Part shown: positions 49,735-57,149 of the stretch, one piece after another
How the letters are laid out: each line of letters begins with the position of its first letter
How positions within the stretch are numbered: position 1 is the stretch's first letter
Assembly (NCBI RefSeq): GCF_016863655.1
Contig: NZ_BOPH01000112.1
Span: 40,993-104,992 of the forward strand
DNA: 64,000 nt
DNA from: Virgisporangium ochraceum
Lineage (GTDB): Bacteria > Actinomycetota > Actinomycetes > Mycobacteriales > Micromonosporaceae
Direction: 5' to 3'
The notes under the pieces: generated by a model
What the model was told of the DNA's origin: nothing
Databases searched by the model: none
The model's input: the letters and a program-made list of their open reading frames with translations, nothing else
Made by a program: the position numbers and the translations under genes

Positions 49735-50102
49735 GCGTCGATCCACAGTGGAGCACTCCGCCGACCCCACCCGGCGGGCCGTTCGGCGACGGACGCGAAC
49801 CCATCCGGGCGGTCGACGTCTGGGTGGGCATCGGCATGGCGACGCTCGGCCACCTGCTGACCATCGTCATCACCGTGGTCTCCCTCGCCTTCCGAGGGGA
49901 TCTGGGGCTGTTCGTCGGCTTCGGGTCGCAGGTGCTGCTGTTCGTCGCGTGCCTGACCCTCGGCATCGTGCAGCTGACCCGCCCGGTCCGGCGTGGGCTC
50001 GGCCTCGGCCTGCTGATCGGCTGGGGCGTCGGGGTCATCGTGCTTCCGGTGGTCGGCGTGGGAGCGTGCATCTACATGCTGAGCAGAATCGAGACCGGAT
50101 GA
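49731..50102 (+). CDS. Small membrane protein (123 aa)
   Basis: A polar Pro/Gly-rich N-terminus (PQWSTPPTPPGGPFGDGREP) is followed by three hydrophobic helices (GIGMATLGHLLTIVITVVSL, SQVLLFVACLTLGIVQLT, LIGWGVGVIVLPVVGVGACI). No family recognised. GTG 49731 overlaps the Lgt-like stop by four bases and its own stop overlaps the next ORF, so it is translated as part of the Lgt-like/radical SAM operon. Confidence 0.7.
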   Translation: MSVDPQWSTPPTPPGGPFGDGREPIRAVDVWVGIGMATLGHLLTIVITVVSLAFRGDLGLFVGFGSQVLLFVACLTLGIVQLTRPVRRGLGLGLLIGWGVGVIVLPVVGVGACIYMLSRIETG

Positions 50103-50179
50103 GCGAGCACTTGTGCGAGCGAATCAGCAACTCGGTGCGCCGCGAATGCACCGCCACGCGAAGCGGGCCGATGGCATGA
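50099..50179 (+). CDS. Possible 26-residue coupling ORF
   Basis: ATG 50099 overlaps the membrane-protein stop as ATGA, and its own TGA (50177-50179) overlaps ATG 50176 of the radical SAM gene as ATGA. The product is MSEHLCERISNSVRRECTATRSGPMA in two halves of 20 and 6 residues: MSEHLCERISNSVRRECTAT, then RSGPMA. Overlaps at both ends are unlikely by chance and suggest that ribosomes pass through it, though the peptide itself need not have a function. Confidence 0.4.
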   Translation: MSEHLCERISNSVRRECTATRSGPMA

Positions 50180-51804
50180 GCGCCGCCGTCGGCCCGGGCA
50201 TGCCCCTGCGTGGGGACCGCATCCACCGCTACGTCAACGCGTTCTGTCCCCGCTGCCACGACGAACAGCCCGACCGTCCACTGGAGACGGTGCTCCGGCT
50301 CTCCGGGTGGCTGGCCGAGCGCGACGGCCGGATCTGGCTCGAACGGGGGTGCGCGGTACACGGCCTGGTACGCACCCTCTACGACGAGTCGGCGGAGATC
50401 CTGCGCTACCTGGAGCAGTGGACCGCACCCACCAAGACACATGTGCCCGACCTCGCCGGGAACTTCGCCCCGGTGCCCGCCGCCTACGCCCACGGGCTGC
50501 CGGAGATGCAGACCCAGCACACCTGCATCCTGCTGGCCGACCTCACCGACACGTGCAACCTGCGCTGCCCCACGTGCTTCACCGACTCGTCGCCGGACGT
50601 GGGCGGCGCCGTGCCGCTGGCCGACGTGCTGTCCAGTGTGGACGCCCGGTTGGCCCGCGAGAACGACCGGATCGACGTGCTCATGCTCTCCGGCGGTGAG
50701 CCCACGCTGTACCCGGACCTGCCGGCCCTGCTCGACGAGCTGTCCGCGCGACCGGTGGTGCGGGTGCTGCTGAACACCAACGGCGTGCGTGTCGCCCGCG
50801 ACGACGCCCTGCTCGACCTGCTGACCGCCCACCGCGAGCGGGTCGAGGTCTACCTGCAGTTCGACGGCGCGTCCGCGTCGGCCCACCGCCACCACCGCGG
50901 CGCCGACCTCGGCCGGATCAAGGACGCCGCCATCGGGCGGCTGTCGTCGCGGGGCATCTTCACCACCCTCACGATGACGGCCGCGCTGGGCGTCAACGAC
51001 GGTGAGATCGGCGCGGTCGTGCGCCGGGCCCTCGACACCCCGTACGTCGGCGGGGTGTCGATCCAGCCGCAGTTCGGCTCCGGGCGGTCCGGTCCGATCG
51101 ACGCGACCGACCGGCTCACCCACACCGGGGTCCTGGCGCGGCTGGGGCCGCAGACCGAGGGCGTGGTCACCTGGCGCGACCTGACCGCGCTGCCGTGCTC
51201 ACACCCGCACTGCTGCTCGGTGGGGTACATGCTGCGCGACGACGGCGGGTGCTGGGCCTCGCTCACCGGGCTCATCGGGCCCGAGCGGCTCCTGTCGTTC
51301 CTGGACCTCGCGCCCGAGGCGGTCGCCAACCGGATCGCCGACCCGCAGCTGCCGGTCGCCCTGCGCGGCGCCGTGCGGACGTCGCTGCTCGGGCTGCTGT
51401 CGGAGCAGTCGTCGCTCTCGCACCCCTCGGTGGGCGAGCTGTGGCGCGACATCTCCGCCAACTGCGACCTCGGCATCCCGACGCTGACGACGCTCGCCGC
51501 GGCGAAACTGCCCGGCGGGGCGGGCCGGCTGCGGCGGCTGCTCGGCGAGCGGGTCAAGCGGATCACCGTCAAACCGTTCATGGACATCGCCACGATGATC
51601 GAGGAACGGCTGCTGCAGTGCTGTGTCCATGTGGCGACGCGGTCGCCCGTCGACGACGGGGTCGCGCGTGAGCAGTGCGCGCCGTTCTGCGCGGTGCAGG
51701 CGTGGCCCGCGCTGTCGGCGCAGCGGCTGTCGTCCGGGCTGGGGTCGTCCGGGCTGGGGTCGCTTCCCCTCACGCCCGTTCAGACCGGTCGACGCACGCG
51801 GTAG
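50176..51804 (+). CDS. Radical SAM protein, tetraether-synthase (Tes)-like
   Basis: About 542 residues from ATG 50176 (GTG 50113 is possible). The radical SAM cluster is DTCNLRCPTC (Cys127, 131, 134), followed by LMLSGGEPTLYPDL. The N-terminus has FCPRC (Cys24, 27) and RGCAVHG (Cys59, His62), and the C-terminus CCVHVATR and QCAPFCAVQ, which fits extra metal clusters. This architecture resembles archaeal tetraether lipid synthase and its bacterial relatives, which join lipid tails by C-C bonds. Context with an Lgt paralogue supports a lipid substrate. Function is inferred. Its 3' end overlaps the convergent gene by 25 bases. Confidence 0.82.
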   Translation: MSAAVGPGMPLRGDRIHRYVNAFCPRCHDEQPDRPLETVLRLSGWLAERDGRIWLERGCAVHGLVRTLYDESAEILRYLEQWTAPTKTHVPDLAGNFAPVPAAYAHGLPEMQTQHTCILLADLTDTCNLRCPTCFTDSSPDVGGAVPLADVLSSVDARLARENDRIDVLMLSGGEPTLYPDLPALLDELSARPVVRVLLNTNGVRVARDDALLDLLTAHRERVEVYLQFDGASASAHRHHRGADLGRIKDAAIGRLSSRGIFTTLTMTAALGVNDGEIGAVVRRALDTPYVGGVSIQPQFGSGRSGPIDATDRLTHTGVLARLGPQTEGVVTWRDLTALPCSHPHCCSVGYMLRDDGGCWASLTGLIGPERLLSFLDLAPEAVANRIADPQLPVALRGAVRTSLLGLLSEQSSLSHPSVGELWRDISANCDLGIPTLTTLAAAKLPGGAGRLRRLLGERVKRITVKPFMDIATMIEERLLQCCVHVATRSPVDDGVAREQCAPFCAVQAWPALSAQRLSSGLGSSGLGSLPLTPVQTGRRTR

Positions 51805-52367
51805 CTGAGATGGAGGACCCGGTTGCCCCGGATCACCACGTCGGGGTCCTCCAGGAGGTGCTGCCCGTCGACGGACCCGAAGAAGCGTTTGCCTGACCCG
51901 AGCACGACGGGCACGACGTCCATGCGGACCTCGTCGACCAGGCCCGCGGCGAGGGCCTGGCCACCGACGTCGCCGGCGGCGACCTCGACCACGCGGTCGC
52001 CGGCCAGTTCGCGGGCCCGGGCCACGGCCGCCCCGACGCCGTCGACGAAGTGGAACGGCGCCGCGGGGTCCCAGCCCTCGGGCGGCGGCCGGTGCGTCAC
52101 GACGACCACGTGGTCGACCCCGCTCGGCGGCGTGCCGTCCCAGCCGTCGGTCAGGTCGAAGACGTGCCGGCCGGCGACCGTCGCCCCGATCCGGTCCCAG
52201 TACGGCCGCGTGTGGTCGTAGGAGGTCTGCGACACCGTCAGCACGCCACCGTCGTCGAGCGGGACGTCACCGGCGGTCAGCCAGTCGAACAGCGGCCCGG
52301 GCAGGTCGTTGTCGTCGGCGATGAAGCCGTCGACCGACACCGTCGCGTACATGACCACTGTGCCCAC
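51780..52367 (-). CDS. Dihydrofolate reductase family protein (RibD C-terminal-like)
   Basis: A 195-residue NADPH-binding protein. VVMYATVSVDGFIADDNDLP is the family start, TVAGRHVFDLTDGWDG and VVEVAAGDVGGQALAAGLVD the cofactor-binding segments, and VVPVVLGSGKRFFG the C-terminal strand. These stand-alone proteins are common in actinobacteria and their substrates are unknown. The GTG at 52367 follows GGAGGAGAG. Confidence 0.88.
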   Translation of the reverse strand: MGTVVMYATVSVDGFIADDNDLPGPLFDWLTAGDVPLDDGGVLTVSQTSYDHTRPYWDRIGATVAGRHVFDLTDGWDGTPPSGVDHVVVVTHRPPPEGWDPAAPFHFVDGVGAAVARARELAGDRVVEVAAGDVGGQALAAGLVDEVRMDVVPVVLGSGKRFFGSVDGQHLLEDPDVVIRGNRVLHLSYRVRRPV

Positions 52368-52424
52368 GGGACTCTCCTCCGGTTCGGGAAGCCCTCAAGC
52401 TAGCCGGTCGCGGGCGGCGGCTCT

Positions 52425-52460
52425 TGTAGGAAATCAATCGGCTGTAGGAAATCAATCGGC
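52425..52460. repeat. Exact 18-bp tandem duplication
   Basis: TGTAGGAAATCAATCGGC occurs twice in direct succession (52425-52442 and 52443-52460). The second copy contains the stop codon of the AraC gene, so the duplication repeats the last codons and stop just downstream of the gene. Confidence 0.9.
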
Positions 52461-53291
52461 CGGCAGCGGCCAGCCGTCCAGCACGTGCCCGGGATGTTCG
52501 AGCCGGAACCGCCGGCGGACCTCGAGGTAGCGGGTCGGCGTGAGCCCGGTGAACGCCCGGAACTCGTGGCCGAAGTGGGCCTGGTCGAAGTAGCCCGCGC
52601 CGTGGGCGAGGTCGCTCCAGTCGACCGGTCCGGCGGGGTCGATCCCGAGCACGGCGCCGGTCAGCCGGTGCGTGCGGGCCAGCCGCTTCGGCGTGACGCC
52701 GACGAGCTCCTTGAACCGCCGGGCCAGGTGGGTGCCGCTGACCCCGGCCGCCGCACCCAGGTCGCCGATCGCCACCGCACCGCTGGTCGCCGCGATGACG
52801 CCGCTGGTATGGCGGACCAGCCCCAGCCCGGCGGTCTCGCCCAGCCGTCGCACCAGCTCGTCCTCGAACAGCGTCAGCATCCCGTGCGGCCCGGCCGCGG
52901 CGGCCAGCCGGTCCCGCAGGTCGGCGACGGCGGGCCGGCCCCACACCTGCTCCACGGTCACCGGCCGGTCGCGCAGCTCGGCCGCGGGCATCGGCAGGAA
53001 CGGGGCCAGCCCCCACGGCTTGACGTGCGCGCCGACGGACCGGGTACCGGGCGGGTAGCCGAACTCCCACGCGAGGGTGGGCACCGTGACCACGCACCCG
53101 TCGTCGTACGAGGCCGCCTCCAGGTCGGCGCCGCCGCGGACCCGGAACGGCGGCCCCAGGTTGACGATGAGCAGCGCCGCCGGCGCCGGCGGCAGCCTCA
53201 GCCGGGCGTACGGCGGCGGGCCCTCCAGGTAGTAGAGGTCGTCGATCAGCCCGTCCAGCGGCGGCCGCGGCACCCGGGACACGTACTCCAC
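52452..53291 (-). CDS. AraC-family transcriptional regulator
   Basis: A 279-residue regulator. The N-terminal ~140 residues form a sensor-like domain (DDLYYLEGPPPYARLRLPP). The C-terminal AraC DNA-binding part has two helix-turn-helix motifs: IGDLGAAAGVSGTHLARRFK then ELVGVTPKRLARTHR, and WSDLAHGAGYFDQAHFGHEF then RAFTGLTPTRYLEVRRRF. GTG 53291 has a CTGGGGAC site. It lies just upstream of the DHFR-like gene on the same strand (84-base gap) and may control it. Confidence 0.92.
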   Translation of the reverse strand: MEYVSRVPRPPLDGLIDDLYYLEGPPPYARLRLPPAPAALLIVNLGPPFRVRGGADLEAASYDDGCVVTVPTLAWEFGYPPGTRSVGAHVKPWGLAPFLPMPAAELRDRPVTVEQVWGRPAVADLRDRLAAAAGPHGMLTLFEDELVRRLGETAGLGLVRHTSGVIAATSGAVAIGDLGAAAGVSGTHLARRFKELVGVTPKRLARTHRLTGAVLGIDPAGPVDWSDLAHGAGYFDQAHFGHEFRAFTGLTPTRYLEVRRRFRLEHPGHVLDGWPLPAD

Positions 53292-53401
53292 GTCCCCAGC
53301 ATCGCCGACGGCGGCCGGGGGTCACCCGCAGGGTGGATTCGGGCGGCGGCGCGGCGCCGGCGCCGCGGCGACGGCCGGGTCCGGTGCGACCATGACCGGC
53401 G

Positions 53402-54031
53402 ATGATGATCCTGACCGGGTCGGTCGTCGTGGCGCTCGCGGCCGTCGTCGGGGTGCTGTCGGCGCTGCTGACCGACCGCGTGCGCGCCGCCCGCGACCGG
53501 GCCCGCGGCCCGGACCGCGAGCTGCGGGCCCGCCGGCTCGACGCGTACGCGCCGCTGTACCGGCGCGTCGGCGCGCTGTCGCGGTACCGGGTGACCGCGT
53601 CGCCGCGGGCGGCGCTGCCGACCTGGTCGGACGGGCTGCACGCCTGGTACTTCGACGAGGCCGCCGGCCTGCTCCTGTCCGACGACGCCCACCGCCGCTT
53701 CCTGGACCTGCTCGACGTGCTCGCCGACACCGCGGCCGACGACACCCACGGCCCGCGGCTGGTCGAGGCGGAGGCGGACCGGCTGTGGCGGGCCGGGGAG
53801 GCGCTGCTGCGCCGGCTCGCCGCCGACGTGTCCGGCGGGCGGGCGGGTGACGCCGGTGCCGGCGGCCGGGGCGTCGCCGCGCCACAGCCGCCACTGCTGC
53901 CGGAGCCGCCGCGTCCGCCGGCCGCGCGGGGACCGGGGGAGCCCGTGCTCCCGGTGACCCCGCCGCGACCTCCGCGGCCCCGGGAGGAGTCCCGGCCGGC
54001 CCTCGCGCTGCAGGTCCGGGACATCACCTGA
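53402..54031 (+). CDS. Membrane-anchored hypothetical protein (209 aa)
   Basis: One N-terminal membrane helix (MMILTGSVVVALAAVVGVLS) leads to a cytoplasmic-looking helical domain (RELRARRLDAYAPLYRRVGA, HRRFLDLLDVLADTAADDT) and a Pro-rich disordered tail. The layout resembles small actinobacterial proteins that follow a helix with a DAYAxLYR-type segment, with no known function. No operon partners are evident. Confidence 0.65.
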   Translation: MMILTGSVVVALAAVVGVLSALLTDRVRAARDRARGPDRELRARRLDAYAPLYRRVGALSRYRVTASPRAALPTWSDGLHAWYFDEAAGLLLSDDAHRRFLDLLDVLADTAADDTHGPRLVEAEADRLWRAGEALLRRLAADVSGGRAGDAGAGGRGVAAPQPPLLPEPPRPPAARGPGEPVLPVTPPRPPRPREESRPALALQVRDIT

Positions 54032-54101
54032 CCCCGCCGGAAAGCCCCGAATGTCCGAACGGACAGCGCAACAGTCCCGGTGAGAAAAACCATTTGACGG
54101 C

Positions 54102-55079
54102 TCAGGTAGGTTCCCGGGCCGCGGCAGCGGCGGCGTAGCGGCGCGCGAGCACGGGGAACGCGGCGGCCAGCTCCGCCGGTCCGACGACCTCCAGGCCCGC
54201 GTCGAACCGGCCGAACGCCGCCGCGAGGGCCGTCCACGACCAGGAGCCGAGCACGACCGAGCACCGTCGCGGCCCGCGCTCCTCGACCAGACCGTCCCGC
54301 ACGTACGGCAGCACCTCCGCGGCCGGCCGGTCCAGCAGCACCTCGCCCACGCACGGCCAGGCGGCCGAAGCCGACCCGTCGGCCCCGCGGAACCGGCCGG
54401 CGACGAACGTCGCCACGTCCGGGGCCGGCAGCGGCCGCGGCGTGAACCGGGGCCCCGACGGCGTCCACGGGCGGACCCGGTCGAGGCGGAAGGTGCGCCA
54501 GTCGGCCCGGTCGAGGTCCCACCCCACGAGGTACCAGCGGCCGGACCACGCCACCAGATGATGCGGCTCCACCCGGCGCGGCGGCCCGGAACCGGTCGCG
54601 TAGTCGAACCGGAGGACCTCCTGCGCGTGCACGGCCGCGCCGACCGCCACCAGCACCCCGGCGTCGACCGGCGGCTCCGGCCGCGCGACGGGCGGCTCCA
54701 TCGCCGTGACCCGCAGTGCGTCGACCCGGTGCCGCAGCCGCGCCGGCATCACCTGCCGCACGGTGGTCAGCGCGCGCACCGCGTCGGCACCGATCGCCGC
54801 ACCCGAGACGGCCGCGAGCTGCAGCGCCACCGCGACCGCGACGGCCTGCCCGTCGTCGAACAGCAGCGGCGGCAGCTGCGTGCCCGCGTCGAGCCGGTAC
54901 CCGCCGTCGGGGCCCTTGACCGTCCGCACCGGGTAGCCGAGCTCGCGCAGCCGGTCGACGTCGCGGCGGACCGTGCGCGGGCTGACCGCCAGCCGTTCGG
55001 CGAGCAGCGCGCCCGGCCAGTCCCGGCGGGCCTGGAGGAGGGACAGCAGAGCGAGCAGCCGCGCCGACGTCTTGGGCAT
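54102..55079 (-). CDS. YafY/WYL-domain transcriptional regulator
   Basis: A 325-residue regulator. The N-terminal HTH_11 domain reads KTSARLLALLSLLQARRDWP then LAERLAVSPRTVRRDVDRLR. The WYL domain contains RRVEPHHLVAWSGRWYLVGW then RTFRLDRV, and a WCX-type C-terminus follows. WYL domains sense small ligands or nucleic acids. It is divergent from the VOC gene, which is a common arrangement for this regulator type and its target. Confidence 0.92.
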   Translation of the reverse strand: MPKTSARLLALLSLLQARRDWPGALLAERLAVSPRTVRRDVDRLRELGYPVRTVKGPDGGYRLDAGTQLPPLLFDDGQAVAVAVALQLAAVSGAAIGADAVRALTTVRQVMPARLRHRVDALRVTAMEPPVARPEPPVDAGVLVAVGAAVHAQEVLRFDYATGSGPPRRVEPHHLVAWSGRWYLVGWDLDRADWRTFRLDRVRPWTPSGPRFTPRPLPAPDVATFVAGRFRGADGSASAAWPCVGEVLLDRPAAEVLPYVRDGLVEERGPRRCSVVLGSWSWTALAAAFGRFDAGLEVVGPAELAAAFPVLARRYAAAAAAREPT

Positions 55080-55160
55080 ACCGCATTGTGCTTCAGGTAG
55101 CGGCCACACCCTGGCCACTACTCCTGCGAGGGTGGTCCCACCAACGCAAGGGAGCAGCAA

Positions 55161-55580
55161 ATGAGCATCAGCACCACGGCCCACATCAACCTCCGCGGCA
55201 CCGCCCGGGAGGCGCTGGAGTTCTACCGGTCGGTCTTCGGCGGCGACCTCGTCGCGGCGACCTACGCCGACGCCGGCGCCGCGCAGGACCCCGCCGAGGC
55301 CGACCAGATCATCTGGGGCCAGGTCACCTCGCCCGACGGGTTCCGGATCATGGCGTTCGACGTGCCGGCGGCGCGCCCGTGGAACCCGGGCGAGCACGCG
55401 TACTACGTCTCGGTGCGGGGCACCGACGCCGGCGAGGTCACCGCCTACTGGAAGAAGCTGAGCGACGGGTCGACCGTGCTGCAGGACCTCGCCCCGTCGG
55501 GCTGGTCGCCGCTGTACGGCATGCTCACCGACCGGTTCGGGGTCACCTGGGTGCTCGACGTGGCCGTCGGATACTCATGA
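55161..55580 (+). CDS. VOC family protein (PhnB-like)
   Basis: A 139-residue glyoxalase-fold protein. AHINLRGTAREALEFYRSVF then GGDL is the hallmark of PhnB-like members, and SPLYGMLTDRFGVTWVLDVA the usual end. A GGGAG site precedes ATG 55161. The role of such proteins is generally unknown. It is divergent from the WYL regulator and converges on the receiver-phosphatase gene with a six-base overlap. Confidence 0.92.
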   Translation: MSISTTAHINLRGTAREALEFYRSVFGGDLVAATYADAGAAQDPAEADQIIWGQVTSPDGFRIMAFDVPAARPWNPGEHAYYVSVRGTDAGEVTAYWKKLSDGSTVLQDLAPSGWSPLYGMLTDRFGVTWVLDVAVGYS

Positions 55581-57149
55581 CCGGTGGATCGCCACGATCG
55601 CGATGTCGTCCTCGATCGGCTCGGTGACGAACGTGTCGAGCAGCCCGTCGCAGAGCGTCTCCAGGTCGGGCCCGGCGTCGGCGATGGCCAGGCGCAGCTG
55701 CTCCAGGCTCGTTCCCAGGTTCTCGTGGCGGCGCTCGATGAGCCCGTCGGTGACCATCACCAGCGTGCCGCCGACGGGCAGGTGGAACCCGGTGCCGGGC
55801 GGGCGGTCCACGCCGATCCCGAGCAGCGGCGTGTGGCCGGTGACGAACGTGGTCGCGCCGTCGGGGCCGCGCAGCACCGGCGGCAGATGCCCGGCGTTGG
55901 CCATGTACCCCTCGCCGGTGCGCGGGTCGATCCGCAGCAGGCACAGCGTCGCGGTCTCGTCGGGCAGCAGCCGCAGCATCATCGAGTTGAGCCGGCCGAT
56001 CACCACGTCGGGCGGGTGGCCCTCGGCGACGTAGGCGCGCAGCACGTGGCGCAGCTCGGCCATCACGGTCGCGGCGTGCAGCGAGTGGCCGGCCACGTCG
56101 CCGAGCGCGGCGATGAGCGTGTGGTCGAGGTTCAGCAGCTCGTAGAAGTCGCCGCCGATCTCCGCGCGGGAGCTGGCCGGCACGTACCGCACGGCCAGCC
56201 GCACGCCGTCGACCGTGGGCATCTGCCGGGGAAGGAGGCTGCGTTGCAGGGTCAGCGCGATGCGGCGCTCCTCGTCGTAGGAGCGCATCGCGTCGATGGA
56301 CAGGGCCACCGCCTGGCCGAGCTGCGTCAGGACGTTGGCGTCGTCGGCGGTGAGGCCCTCGCAGGGGACCACGATGTGCGCGGCCGGGCGCCCCGCCCGC
56401 GACCGCGACGCGTTGACCCACAGCGGGGCGTCGCCGTCGAGCGGCCAGTGGACCGCCGAGCCGACGTACAGCGACGACGTGTCGGCCGGCTCGACCGGCG
56501 GGTCGGCGGTCCACTCGCTGACCGACGGTTCCCGGCCCGGCCCGTCGCACCGGGCCACCAGCCGCTGGCCGTCGGGGGTCACGGCGGCGACGGCCGCCGG
56601 CCGCTGGAACACGTCGGCGGTGCCGGCGACCGCGGCCAGCAGCAGCGACGGGAACGTGGTGGCCCGGTTGACCCGCAGCGTCGTCTCGGCGAGCCGGGCC
56701 AGCCGGTCGGCGAGGTGCTCGGCCCGCTGCCGCGCGCGGAAGTACCGCAGCAGCGCCTGCACGGTCGCGGTCAGCTCGCCCGGGTCGATCGGCTCGGCGA
56801 GGTAGGCGTCGGCGCCGCGGGTCAGGCCCTGGGTCCGGTCGGCGACGTCGACGGCGGTCGCCGAGATGTGGATGACCGGCAGCGCGGCGGTCGCCGGCGT
56901 CCCCTTGATCCGTTCGGCGACCTCGAAGCCGCCGATGTCGGGCAGCCGCACGTCGAGCACGACCAGGTCGACGGCGGGCGTGGCGAGCAGGTGCAGCGCC
57001 TCGCCGCCGGTGGCCGCCTCCACGATGCGGTGACCGGCCCGGCGCAGCCAGCTGGAGATCACGTAGCGCTTGGTCGGATTGTCGTCCACGACCATGATCG
57101 TCGCGGGTCCGTCGGCGGTCTCGGCGCTCACCGGCACGGCGAGCGTCAT
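55575..57149 (-). CDS. Receiver-GAF-PP2C (SpoIIE-type) serine phosphatase
   Basis: A 524-residue signalling protein. Residues ~15-135 are a response-regulator receiver (IMVVDDNPTKRYVISSWLRR; phosphoacceptor in LVVLDVRLPDIGG). The conserved Lys-Pro at the end of the receiver is Glu-Pro here (AYLAEPID). A GAF-like domain (TFPSLLLAAVAGTADVF) follows, then the phosphatase domain with metal Asp residues in EIGGDFYELL, ALGDVAGHSLHAA, VTDGLIERR and EDDIAIVAI. It probably dephosphorylates an anti-anti-sigma protein such as the STAS proteins of this cluster. ATG 57149 overlaps the kinase stop by one base. Confidence 0.93.
   Translation of the reverse strand: MTLAVPVSAETADGPATIMVVDDNPTKRYVISSWLRRAGHRIVEAATGGEALHLLATPAVDLVVLDVRLPDIGGFEVAERIKGTPATAALPVIHISATAVDVADRTQGLTRGADAYLAEPIDPGELTATVQALLRYFRARQRAEHLADRLARLAETTLRVNRATTFPSLLLAAVAGTADVFQRPAAVAAVTPDGQRLVARCDGPGREPSVSEWTADPPVEPADTSSLYVGSAVHWPLDGDAPLWVNASRSRAGRPAAHIVVPCEGLTADDANVLTQLGQAVALSIDAMRSYDEERRIALTLQRSLLPRQMPTVDGVRLAVRYVPASSRAEIGGDFYELLNLDHTLIAALGDVAGHSLHAATVMAELRHVLRAYVAEGHPPDVVIGRLNSMMLRLLPDETATLCLLRIDPRTGEGYMANAGHLPPVLRGPDGATTFVTGHTPLLGIGVDRPPGTGFHLPVGGTLVMVTDGLIERRHENLGTSLEQLRLAIADAGPDLETLCDGLLDTFVTEPIEDDIAIVAIHRS

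Noticed and set aside
54053..54066. TGTCCG-AA-CGGACA palindrome between convergent genes as terminator
   Set aside because: The loop of two bases is too small for a stable hairpin and there is no T tract; too weak to list as a feature.
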